The notes under the pieces are model-generated. The model saw only the letters and a list, made by a program, of their open reading frames with translations, was not told where the DNA came from and did not search any database. Positions 54,724 to 64,000 of a stretch of DNA of 64,000 nucleotides are shown here, piece after piece; positions within the stretch are counted from its first letter, which is position 1, and every line of letters starts with the position of its first letter. The position numbers and the translations under genes are program-made. Location: NCBI RefSeq assembly GCF_950295315.1, contig NC_080164.1, positions 12,679,659-12,743,658 on the forward strand, in the 5' to 3' direction. This stretch comes from Erinaceus europaeus (Eukaryota; Chordata; Mammalia; Eulipotyphla; Erinaceidae).

Positions 54724-54943
54724 TAAAAATGTTTGTATTTATTTATCTATTTATCAATGGACAGAGACAGAGATATGTTGAGATGAAAGGAAGAGATAGA
54801 GAGAGAAAGAGATAGAGAGACACCTGTAGCCCTGCTTCACCACTCCTGAAGCTTTCTCATACAGATGGAGACCTGGAGCTTGAACCTGGGTCCTCGTACA
54901 CTCTGATGTGTGCACTTAACCAGGTGTTGTGCTGCCCGGCCCC
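54724..54943 (-). mobile_element. tRNA-derived SINE, type B
   Basis: ATTTATTTATCTATTTATC tail complement, CCCTGCTTCACCACTCCTGA, GAGCTTGAACCTGGGTCCTC and TGTGCACTTAACCAGGTGTT. Target duplication TGTGAC(T/A)CCAACATTT at 54708-54723 and 54944-54959. Confidence 0.93.
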
Positions 54944-55090
54944 TGTGACACCAACATTTGGTGTCATTTGGAAAGACTAGGAATATTTGTATTTTCTCAG
55001 TCTCACTTACAAAATTACTCTGAACCCACCAAAGAAATCTAACAGGAAATTGTCATCTTCTGTTTCAAAAGTTGTAAGGCTTATTTTCTG

Positions 55091-55270
55091 TTTAAAAAAT
55101 ATTTTATTTATTTTTAGTGAAAGAGGGATACAGAGAGAAAAATACACAGAGAAAGCTACCAGAGCACAGTTCAGCTCTGGCTTATGGTGGTGCTGGGGAC
55201 AGAACCTGGGACTTTGGGGGCTTCAGGCTTGAAAGTCTTTTTGCATAACCATCATGCTGTCTCCCCAGCC
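55091..55270 (-). mobile_element. tRNA-derived SINE, type D
   Basis: TCAGCTCTGGCTTATGGTGG, CCTGGGACTTTGGGGGCTTC and TTTTGCATAACCATCATGCT. Flanking AAG(G/A)CTTATTTTCT-like repeats at about 55077-55089 and 55272-55285 are its target duplication. Confidence 0.9.
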
Positions 55271-56139
55271 CAAGACTTATTTTCTTGGACCAGAGAATGG
55301 GAAAAATATTTAGTGCCAAGGATAAATGAATATGCCTGACTCTGAATGGCAGGAGCCCAGATGATAAGATTGGGACAGAGTTATCATTTCAGATAATATC
55401 CTTTTACCACATCTCAAGAATTATTTACTAGAGATTTTATATAATAATTTCAAGATAAGAAAAAGATAAGATACAAATGTCATAAGAGAATATTACAAGC
55501 TTATTAAAACATTAGACAACATAGATGATATGGACACACTACTAGAGTCACACCAACTTATCCTTCTTAAATTCTTCCATAAAGCTGAAGTCAGGAGAAC
55601 ATTCCCAAACACATTTCTTGAGGTGAAAAAAATCTCTCTGAATTCCAAAGCAAGAAAAGACCATTTAAAAAGAGAAAAGTAATAGACTTACATCTCTGGT
55701 GGACAATGACTGCTAACAAAATAATTCAGCGACATATAGAGAAATTTATCCACCAGGACTCAGTGGAATTCATCCCAGGGATGCAGGGATGATTAACATA
55801 TACAAAGCAATACATGTAGTAGCACATCAATAAAAAGAAAGATCCAAAATCACATGGCTACAGCGAAAGATAATGAGGAAGAATTTGACTAGTTTTGACA
55901 CACATTTCTGGTAAAGACCCTTCAGAAGTTGAGACTAAAACTTAACCTTTTTCAACATAATGAAGGCCATATATAATAAACCCACCTGTAATATCTTGCT
56001 CAGTGGTGAAACACAAAATGTACGTCCCCTAAAATCAAGAACCAGACAGGGATGTCCATCCTCACTGTGACTGTTCAACACAGCGCTGTAAAAAAAAGTC
56101 AGGGGAGCATTGAAAGCACAACTAGGCAAATAGGAGAGA

Positions 56140-57508
56140 TTTTTTTCTTTTCTTCTTCTTTTTTTTTATTGGGGAATTAATGTTTTACATTCAATAGTAA
56201 GTACAATAGTTTGCACATGCATAACATTCCCCAGTTTCCCATATAGCAATGCAACCCCCACTAGGTCCTCTGAATCCTTCTTGGACCTGTATTCTCCCCA
56301 CGCACCCACCCACCCCAGAGTCTTTTATTTTGGGGCAATACACCAATTCCATTTCAGGTTCTACTTGTGTTTTCTTTTCTGATCTTGTTTTTCAACTTCT
56401 GCCTGAGAGTGAGATCATCCCATATTCATCCTTCTGTTTCTGAATTACTTCACTCAACATGATTTTTTTTCAAGGTCCATCCAAGATCGGCTGAAAATGG
56501 TGAAGTCACCATTTTTTACAGCTGAATAGTATTCCATTGTGTATATATACCACAACTTGCTCAGTCACTCATCTGTTGTTGGACACCTGGGTTGCTTCCA
56601 AGTTTTGGCTATTACAAATTGTTCTACCAAGAACATATGTGTACACAGATCTTTTTGGATGGTTGTGTTGGGATCCTTAGGATATATCCCCAGGAGAGGA
56701 ACTGCAGGATCATAGGGTAGGTCCTTTTCTAGCCTTCTGAGAGTTCTCCAAACTGTTCTCCACAGAGGTTGGACCAACTGACATTCCCACCAGCAGTGTA
56801 GGAGGGTTCCTTTGACCCCACACCATCTCCAGCATTTGTTGCTGTTACCTTTTCTGATGTATGACATTCTCACAGGAGTGAAGTGGTATCTCCTTGTTGC
56901 CTTTATTTACATTTCTCTGATAATCAGAGACATGGAGCATTTTTTCATGTGTTTTTCGGCCTTTTGGATCTCTTCTGTGGTGAATATTCTGTCTAAGTCC
57001 TCCCCCCATTTTTGGATGGGGTTATTTGTTGTCTTGTTGTTGAGTCTGGCAAGCTCTTTATATATGTTGGTTATTAAACTCTTGTCTGATGTATGGCATG
57101 TAAAGACCTTCTCCCACTCTGTGAGGGGTCTCTTGGTTTGGGTAGTGGTTTCTTTTGCTGTGAAGAAGCTTTCTAATTTGATGTAGCCGCATAGGTTTAT
57201 ACTTGCCTTAGTCTTCTTTGTAATTGGATTCGTTTCATTGAAGATGTCTTTAAAATTTATGTGAAAAAGAGTTCTGCCAATATTTTCTTCTAAGTATCTG
57301 ATAGTTTGTGGTCTAACATCCAAGTCCTTGATCCACTTGGAATTTACTTTTGTATTTGTTGAAATACAGTGATTCAGTTTCATTCTTCTGCATGTTTCAA
57401 CCCATTGTTTCCAACACCATTTTTTGAAGAGACTCTGCTTTCCCCATTTAATAGTCTGAGCCCCTGTGTCAAAGATTAGATGCCCAATAGGTGTGGGGAG
57501 GAGAGTTT
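56140..57508 (-). mobile_element. 5'-truncated LINE-1, minus strand
   Basis: The poly(A) complement is at 56140-56168, followed by the 3' UTR, ORF2 C-terminal open pieces at 56565-56873 (Cys-rich segment C-x3-C...H-x4-C, then [15 protein letters not shown]) and 56907-57383 (KLNHCISTNTKVNSKWIKDL and onward), and a truncation point near 57508. A stop after TTDE and a frameshift near 56880 break the frame. It is younger and better preserved than the ORF2 it interrupts. Confidence 0.93.
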
Positions 57509-57799
57509 TCTTTTTAATATTTATTTATTTATTTATTTATTTACATCCCTTTAGTTGCCCTTGTTGTTTTATTGTTGTAGTTATTATTGTTCTCATTGTT
57601 GCATAAGACCGAGAGAAATGGAGAGAGAAGGGGAAGACAGAGAAGGAGAGAGAAAGATAGACGCCTACAGACCTGTTTCAACTCTTGTGAAGTGACTCCC
57701 CTGCAGGTGGGGAGCCAGGGACTCAAACAAGGATCCTTAAGCTGGTCCTTGCATTTTGCACCACTTGTGCTGAACCCACTGCACTACTGCCCGACTCCC
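57509..57799 (-). mobile_element. Type A SINE joined to the 5' end of the minus-strand L1
   Basis: CTTTAGTTGCCCTTGTTGTT tail side, AACTCTTGTGAAGTGACTCC body and CACTGCACTACTGCCCGACT head. It has the same orientation as the L1 at 56140-57508 and lies at that L1's truncated 5' end. The repeat AATAGGAGAG occurs at the far ends of the pair (56129-56138 and 57800-57809). Confidence 0.92.
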
Positions 57800-57905
57800 A
57801 ATAGGAGAGTTTGCAAGTTTGCAGGCATTCAGACTGAAAAGCAAGAGGTTAAACTATCACTATTACCTGAACTGTCCCACCTGCTCTCGAGTCTCATTTC
57901 TTTGG

Positions 57906-58204
57906 AGCTTCCATAAGTATGAAATTAAATTTATTTTTCTCCTCCTAATCTGTCTGATGCTGGTTTAATTATTGCATCAGTAAAATTAACGAGGAGGGAA
58001 AAAGAGAATTTTTTCCTCCCCCACAAGCCCATTCACTTATTTCAATTTATAAAACAGTCATTCATAGAGTGTGAGACTGACAGCTTAAGACAGAGGAACC
58101 TAAGTGAAGTTCAAACTGATTAATAAAGGAATAAGTTTTAAGGAAAAAATAATAATCACTTTTACAAATTAGATCTAAACCAGAATGGATTAAACATTAT
58201 TATA
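57906..58204. other. Unique stretch, nothing recognised
   Basis: AT-rich, no repeat identified. Confidence 0.5.
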
Positions 58205-58300
58205 TTTTTTTAATAAAACAAAGGATCATTCTTCCCCCAAACACAGGACCTCACATATTCAAGGCATGCATTCAACCACTGAACCATCTCACTGGCCAAA
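58205..58300 (-). mobile_element. Possible tRNA-like SINE, another family
   Basis: On the minus strand it reads GATGGTTCAGTGGTTGAATG then CATGCCTTGAATATGTGAGG and GTCCTGTGTTTGGGG, which has a tRNA-like A-box and B-box layout followed by an A/T-rich end. Only about 95 bases. Confidence 0.55.
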
Positions 58301-58389
58301 AAAACAACTGTGTTTCTTAGTACAGCAAATGAAGAAGTAGCCTAACTATCAAAGAAACTGTCATTCTCATCTGACGACTTTTTATTTTA

Positions 58390-58715
58390 TTTTATTTTAT
58401 TTTGCTTCCAGGGTTATCACTGGGGCTCAGTATCTGTACTATGAATCCACTGACCTGGAGGGCATTTTTCCATTTTTTGTTGTTGTTGTTGCACTTTTTT
58501 TTTCTTGTTGTTTTTGGATAGGACAGAGAGAGAAATTGAGAGAGAAGGGGAAGACAGAGAGGGGGAGAGAAAGATAAACACCTGCAGACCTGCTTCCCCT
58601 CTTGTTAAACAACCTCCCTGCAGATGGGGAGCCAGGGGCCGGAACCCAGATCTGTATGCCAGTCCTTGAACTTCACACCATGTGTGCTTACCAGGCTGCG
58701 CTACCACCCAGGCCC
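58390..58715 (-). mobile_element. tRNA-derived SINE, long-tailed type A
   Basis: (TTTTA)n tail complement, CTTCCAGGGTTATCACTGGG, CTGTACTATGAATCCACTGA, GGACAGAGAGAGAAATTGAG, GACCTGCTTCCCCTCTTG, CGGAACCCAGATC and a head CTGCGCTACCACCCAGGCCC. It carries the same extra 3' module as 42006-42397. Confidence 0.9.
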
Positions 58716-59428
58716 TATCTGAGTAAATCCAGGCAATGCCATTAGAAGAATGACCTGGAGGACATTTTACCCCAATTGTGTTGCTACTTAGGAAAAGTTA
58801 TTACTTCTATGTACAAATTTGAAATCTAGCTATATGCATAGGGATAAGCCATAGATAGAAGGACAAATAGCAGATGGTCTCTCTCACAGGCAAAAATTAA
58901 GAAGCAAGGAAGTAAGGAAAAACACAAGGAAAAAATGTGGACAGGCTGTGGCGTGTTTCGCCAAAGTAAAGGGCCCAGGGAAAGGAGGGAGAGGAATGGG
59001 ATGGAAGGATGCCTGAGCCCTAGTGGGGAAGCACACAGGTTACGAAAGAGAGTATTCTGCAGACATCTATCCTGTGAAGATGAAAGGTTACACCTAGGTA
59101 TCAACAAGTATACTGTAAACAACTGCCTCCTTCCCAGTAAAGTGGGAAAAAGTTAAAGACAAATAACAGACTCTCTCACCCAAGAGCATGTTCTCAGATA
59201 TTCTCTCCAAGGATGGTGTCTGCTGCACAGGCTTCTTCTAAAGTAAAGATACACCAATGGGCTTTCTTCTTACATCAAATAAGCAGCTTGGGGATATTTC
59301 TTCCATCTAGATCACTGCATCAGTAGGTGAAGGGAAGATTTGAAATAATTCTACCTGGTGTTCCTTTTGTTTAACCTCAAAGCCTGGATTCTATAACTAC
59401 TGTCTTATGTTTTCATTTGTTTTCTCTG
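58716..59428. other. Unique stretch, nothing recognised
   Basis: Frames of 98 codons (minus, 58826-59122) and 73 codons (plus, 58935-59156) overlap each other and show no motif. Confidence 0.4.
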
Positions 59429-59518
59429 TAATGTCTAAAAGATGAACATTATATTTATATATAAAGATGAACATTATATTTATTTTAGACATTATATTAT
59501 AATGTCTAAAATATGAAC
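59429..59518. repeat. Local repeat cluster with a perfect 29-base palindrome
   Basis: TAATGTCTAAAA(G/T)ATGAACA occurs at 59429 and 59499, and a GATGAACATTATATTTAT copy lies between. The palindrome 59483-59511 has 14-base arms (TTTTAGACATTATA and its complement) around one T. Confidence 0.92.
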
Positions 59519-59631
59519 AGTATTACAGTATGAACTTGGCCTTGCAGTACACACTCTTCAAAAATAGTATGTGTGCTTCATACTTGTTCATTTTGAATTC
59601 CCTTCAATAGATCAAAGACCACATTTTTAAA

Positions 59632-59826
59632 ATATATTTTTTAATTTATTTGACAGGAGAGAAAGAAGTTGAGTAAGGCAGGATAGATAAAGAGGAAGAG
59701 AGACATCTGCAGCACTGCTTCATCACTAGTTAACCTTCCCCCCTGCAGGTGGGAACTGGGGACTTGGAACTAGGTCCTTGGACATAGTAACATGCACACT
59801 CAAAGAGGTATGTGACACCCCCAGCC
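59632..59826 (-). mobile_element. tRNA-derived SINE, type B
   Basis: Tail complement, GCAGCACTGCTTCATCACTA, CCCCTGCAGGTGGGAACTGG, CTTGGAACTAGGTCCTTGGA and a head complement ACTCAAAGAGGTATGTGACA. Confidence 0.85.
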
Positions 59827-61136
59827 CTAAACAACATTTATTCTGTCTCTGTGAGGCAGCCAGCATAGTACTAAGAGCTGAGTTTATGCCAGAGTGCATG
59901 AGAAGCATAGCCCCTTTGAGCAATCAAACCAAATATTTGATAGGATGCCATTCATTTTAAATAAGATCCTCATGATCTTATTTGAGCAAAAAAGGAGAGA
60001 AAGGGAAATATGGAATATGTTGGGGTCAATTCTGTGTGTTCTAACCACAGCTGGAGAAAGAAAGGGTAAGGCATGAATTCCTTATCACTTAAACAGATAG
60101 CCAACTGCAAGAAAGGTCATAATTAGAAGAAAGAATGTTCTAGGTATCCAGAAACAACAATTTGTGAGAACAAGAGGGGAAAAAAAGGTGTCCTTGTCCT
60201 GAGAAGCCAAAGTCACTTTGCTGCCTGTTCCAAATGAGAAATCTATCTGACTCCTTCATATTTGCCAGACTCCATTCCATTATATGCACATTTTAATTGA
60301 CTTGATCCATACCTCAAGGACTCAAGTTCTAACATCCAAAACTTTATGTTCAGATCAAACTCATTATTTTTAAACTCTAAAATAGCCTTTCTTATTATTC
60401 CTTCTTTAATTCATTTTATAATTTCCCTAACAAGAGCCCAATTCTTCTATCTTAGCATTACTCCAGATCAACCACCTAGGATTATCCAATGGAGTTATCT
60501 GCACGAAGTAATTACTTTTTTCTTTGTGCAACTATTTTATATTCCAAGATAAGTCTTTAGACTTTAAGGCACACACTGACTGTTCAGTTTGCAAATTTTC
60601 TTAGAAGTTAAAAGTGAGGAATCAGCAATTTACTTCCCTGACTAAAAGGAAAACTTAAAAAAAATTATTCTACCTACACATCTTCAGACACCTATGAAAT
60701 CTTGATTAATTCCACAAGATGTCAAAATGGCAGTTAAATGTCAGCCATTTGTTGAAGATTAGGGACCTTTGTTCAGGGAATTTGAATAACAGTTTTATGA
60801 TAATGTACAATTGTGGTGAGTACCAGTCACATTGAATCATTTTCTGAGTGGAAGACTGGGCAAGTGTTCTGCCTGTGAAGGCAAGAGCAAAGTGACTTGT
60901 GTAGTAATACTGGATATGAAGCATTTTATTTCCAATCCTTCTGATAACAAGAATAAAAGATTGGAATAGAATGGCCTAGAATATATTTTCTTTTTCATCT
61001 GAAATGCATAAGTGTTTACTAGGATGGCATTTGAAATTGGATATGCAGGGACCCCTTGTCACATACCACAGATGTCTTCTTCAAATGATACATAGGAATT
61101 ACTAAAAATAAATTCATATTTTTTATATTTTAAAGA
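59827..61136. other. Unique AT-rich stretch, nothing recognised
   Basis: About 1.3 kb. Frames of 60-72 codons at 59778-60076, 60346-60552 and 60706-60924 have no motifs. Confidence 0.45.
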
Positions 61137-61275
61137 TTATTTATTCATTTTATGAGACAGAGAGAGAGAGAGAGAGACCAGAGCACCATTCCAGTGAATG
61201 CAATGCTGGGAATCCCACCTGGAGCCTCATGCATGCAATGCCTATGCTCTATCTGCTCAACCACATCTCTGGCAA
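61137..61275 (-). mobile_element. tRNA-like SINE, diverged
   Basis: AAAGATTATTTATTCATTTT tail complement, GA run, CCAGAGCACCATTCCAGTGA, GGAATCCCACCTGGAGCCTC and ATGCTCTATCTGCTCAACCA head complement. Layout as in types D and C, but the exact family is unclear. Confidence 0.65.
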
Positions 61276-61598
61276 AGGAACCAACATTCTGTTAACTGGA
61301 GAAACTTCCCAGTCAGAGAACTCAGAGGAAGCCTCTACTGGAAATGTAAGGACAGTTCTGATATGCACATGATTCTGATTCATGTACTTGTTTCATGGAT
61401 TAATGTTTACTTCCTAAACTTGGTTTAAGGTGTACTGGAAGTAAAATACTATAATCCGGTGCAAATACTTCAGATTTGGGAATTACCATAGACTTTCAAG
61501 AGAAATGTACTTTTGCTAAAGAAGAGGGAGACAGACAGTTAAAAGAAAACTGAAAGAGAGGAGAAAGGAGAATAAAAATAGAAATGACATACAATGAG

Positions 61599-61600
<2 letters not shown>

Positions 61601-61654
<54 letters not shown>
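61601..61654. repeat. (GT)n microsatellite
   Basis: Uninterrupted GT over about 53 bases. Confidence 0.97.
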
Positions 61655-61655
<1 letters not shown>

Positions 61656-61771
61656 GAACTTTAAAGAAGCCTGGGACAGGGTTCATCTCTCTCTAGTATC
61701 TGTTCACAGTTGATTTTTGTTTACATACTCAGATCTTTGTGCAGGAGCATATTTACTGTTTAAAGTGTGAT

Positions 61772-61960
61772 CCAGGGGCTAGGAAATGGCAACCCAGTTT
61801 TAGTGCACTGTGTACCATGTATGAGGAGGACTCAAGTTCAAGCCCCCTGCCATCCCAAGAGGGTGCCTCCACTGGAAGGCTTCAGGAGCAGTTTTGCAAT
61901 GTTAGTCTTGCTCGCTGACTCTTTCTACTCATCTATCTTTAATAATAAAGAAGGTCTGGT
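61772..61960 (+). mobile_element. tRNA-derived SINE, type B variant
   Basis: CAGGGGCTAGGAAATGGCAA head, GTGCACTGTGTACCATGTAT, GTTCAAGCCCCCTGCC B-box region, AAGGCTTCAGGAGCAG, CT-rich tract and AATAATAAAG tail. Confidence 0.78.
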
Positions 61961-62171
61961 AGACAAAACAATATTAATAATAATGACAGTTACAACAATT
62001 ATCTAATATTTTAAAAACTCAAGATATACTCTTTCAGAGGCCCAAAGACAGCAACTATTTGATGGGGATAAAAGGGTTGTGAACTTCAGCTGGACTAATC
62101 TGAAAATATGTGAATCCAAACAAGCTAAAAAATAAGTAAGTGATCAAGATGAAAATACCTCTTTCTAACAC

Positions 62172-62199
62172 AGTGTGTGTGTGTGTGTGTGTGTGTGTT
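62172..62199. repeat. (GT)n microsatellite, short
   Basis: 14 GT units. Confidence 0.92.
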
Positions 62200-62773
62200 G
62201 CCTATATCAGTAGACACAGAAACCTAGTGGTGTTTTTTCTTTTCTCATTTTTTGACAGGGGCTAAGCCCTTTGTGATAACACTACAGTGATCATGCCTAA
62301 TAATGAGCTGAGCTCTGATAGTCTCCAGCTCAGCCATTCCATCCCATTGCTTGGTGCCCCCAAATAGATTAGAGTATCTTTGATAGTAGCTCTCAAATGT
62401 ATGTGTAAATTTCAGACACCAAATACTGCACCAAGAGCTTTATTTTTTTTTTATCTTCACCTCTCTAAAAATGTTTTTGTTCACTTTCCAAAAAGTGAAT
62501 AAGGGGCTTTGATAACGTGTCAACACTTTCACAGCCAAATGGAAAAGTATTATTTCCACCAACATGCTCATCCATGTTCCTTACTCATGCAAAATGTGTG
62601 ATGAAAAATAAAAAGTTAATACTTGAAGAAATAAATGCCTGAGTAATAAAAATTTATCAAAAGAAAGGATAAAACGATTTCATGTACTAATTTGTGTGCG
62701 GGGGAAGTATAGGTATATTAGGATAGCTGCAAACTAATGACTTCCATTTTTTATGTAGAACTTAATAACAATA
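62200..62773. other. Unique stretch, nothing recognised
   Basis: No repeat or coding pattern identified. Confidence 0.5.
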
Positions 62774-62784
62774 ACAATGGAATA

Positions 62785-63061
62785 GGGAGTCAGACAGTAG
62801 TGCAAAGGGTTAAGCACAGGTGGCACAAAGCACAAGGACCTGCTTATGGCTCCTGGTTTGAGCCCCTGACTCCCCACCTGCAGGGGAGTTGCTTCACAAG
62901 CAGTGAAGCATGTCTGTAGGTGGCTATCTTTCTCTCCCCTTCTCTGTCTTTCCCTCCTCTCTGTCCTATCCAACAACGATGACATGAACAACAATAATAA
63001 CTATAACAATAATAACAAGGGCAACAAAAGAGAATAAATATATATTTAAAAGAAAAGAATC
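62785..63061 (+). mobile_element. tRNA-derived SINE, type A
   Basis: GGGAGTCAGACAGTAGTGCA head, GGTTTGAGCCCC B-box region, CCCACCTGCAGGGGAGTTGC, CT-rich middle, ACAAGGGCAACAAAAGAG and an AT-rich tail. Exact 11-base target duplication ACAATGGAATA at 62774-62784 and 63062-63072. Confidence 0.95.
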
Positions 63062-63072
63062 ACAATGGAATA

Positions 63073-64000
63073 TTGTAGCATCCCTTCTCAATCCCATTGT
63101 ACATGTCCCACAGCCCAACTGGGTAAAAGAAAAGGGCAGAGGTTACAAGCTTATCTTCTACGTGTTAAATGGCTTTCTATTTATGGCTTCCTATCCTAAG
63201 AAATCTCTCTCCCCAGGTCACCTAATTCCCTGTGCTTTTGCAGTATATTTTACTAGTTTTTGCCTTTCTAAGCTGAATGAACATGTGGAAGTTAGTTGTT
63301 TTATTTGTATTTGTGCCCACATTTCTATATTAGAATATCCTCAGTAAACAGTTGTCAAACAAATGACCAGCCACATGAGTAACATGTTGACTCTGTCCTT
63401 CCTAGACTATTGCATACGTAGAATCACTGCAGCCTGTACAGAATAGAGGATATTCTTGTTTTCAAGTTCCTCTCTACAGCTAGCTCAGAATCAGAGTGCA
63501 GTATAGATGTAGTTGCTCTGTGGACAAAGCAAGTGAAGATGGCTAGTAGTGAGATTTCACATACAGGGACATAACCAACACTATTAGATTATTAGCAGAA
63601 CTGTCTTCTGCCAAAAGTTCCTTTCTGAGTCAGTTTTTTTTTTCCTCTCTCTCATATGTATCACAGAAATATCCTCATTCTCCTACCCTTCTTGCCACAT
63701 CAGACTCAGCTCTTGAGAATGACCATCTTTGAAGACATGAGTGACTTTGGTGAGTTCTCTTCAGTTCCAATCTATGATGTGCTTGAAATAGGCCTCTCCC
63801 AGTCTTTTCTCCAGTAAGGAAAATTGCAAGATCTATTCATCATATATTCCCATCTTGAGTGGCCCTTTATTATAGTAGTGAAACAAAGAAAAATGGTCAA
63901 CTCTTAGGCTCAAGTATAAAGAGGAATCGGCCCCAGTGGATTCCAGTTCCGCTTGATTTCTAAGCAAGAAACTCTTTCTTGTCTGTAATGAAACGTGAAA
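63073..64000. other. Unique stretch to window end, nothing recognised
   Basis: No repeat family, RNA gene or coding pattern identified. Confidence 0.45.

Larger units (their letters stand above)
55440..57905 (+). mobile_element. Old LINE-1 ORF2 fragment (RT region), interrupted
   Basis: 55440-56139 and 57800-57905 hold a degraded reverse transcriptase region. About 55730-55800 parallels the [13 protein letters not shown] segment (GGACTCAGTGGAATTCATCC). About 57820-57870 (CAGACTGAAAAGCAAGAGGT, TAAACTATCACTATTA) parallels the segment just before the FSDDM motif of the large L1 (35075-35120). Many stops are present. Everything from 56140 to 57799 is a later minus-strand insertion. Confidence 0.8.

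Overview
This window reads as mammalian, non-genic, repeat-dominated DNA. I find no convincing host exon, tRNA, rRNA or CRISPR array. The open frames present are short and random, or lie inside transposable elements. The most abundant repeat is a tRNA-derived SINE with a GTAGCGCAGCGGGTTAAG head, a CT-rich middle and an AACAAGGGCAACAAAAGGG-type tail. It matches what I know of the ERI SINEs of hedgehogs (Erinaceidae, Eulipotyphla), so the best guess is a hedgehog such as Erinaceus. That is inference from repeat recognition and was not checked against a database.

Layout. 1-1261: minus-strand end of a class II-like endogenous retrovirus (LTR, lysine-type primer-binding site, about 850 bases of internal sequence). 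1.3-17 kb: SINEs of several families, 3' tips of LINE-1 copies in both orientations, microsatellites and AT-rich unique DNA, with a head-only, tailless SINE fragment at 16.4 kb. 17.15-18.2 kb: the 3' end of a second retroviral element (polypurine tract plus LTR) whose internal sequence is related to that of the first. 18.7-29 kb: more L1 tips, a solo LTR nested in an L1 tail (19.2 kb), a 5'-truncated L1 (23.3-24.1 kb) and a second solo LTR (28.95-29.38 kb).

30.1-38.1 kb: the central feature. An old L1/HAL1-like ORF1 remnant is followed directly by an essentially full-length but dead LINE-1. Its parts are a 5' UTR with a YY1 site at its very start, a broken ORF1, a broken ORF2 with recognisable endonuclease, reverse transcriptase and Cys-rich segments, and a long 3' UTR carrying a G-rich repeat. 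38-55 kb: quiet AT-rich DNA, then further SINEs and L1 3' UTR fragments, several of them nested with clear target-site duplications. 55.4-57.9 kb: an old L1 ORF2 on the plus strand is interrupted by a minus-strand L1 fused to a SINE, the whole bracketed by one target-site duplication. 58-64 kb: SINEs, GT repeats, a perfect palindrome and unique DNA.

How the parts relate: the SINEs have no enzymes and depend on L1 machinery (A-rich tails and 8-19 base target duplications are visible), so the full-length L1 stands for the family that mobilised most of the window. I could not support a new functional biological system. The most interesting items are a probable short, non-autonomous retrovirus-derived family with shared internal sequence, the tailless half-SINE, the L1-SINE composite, and an 8-base insertion in L1 ORF2 that looks like a hairpin-templated mutation.
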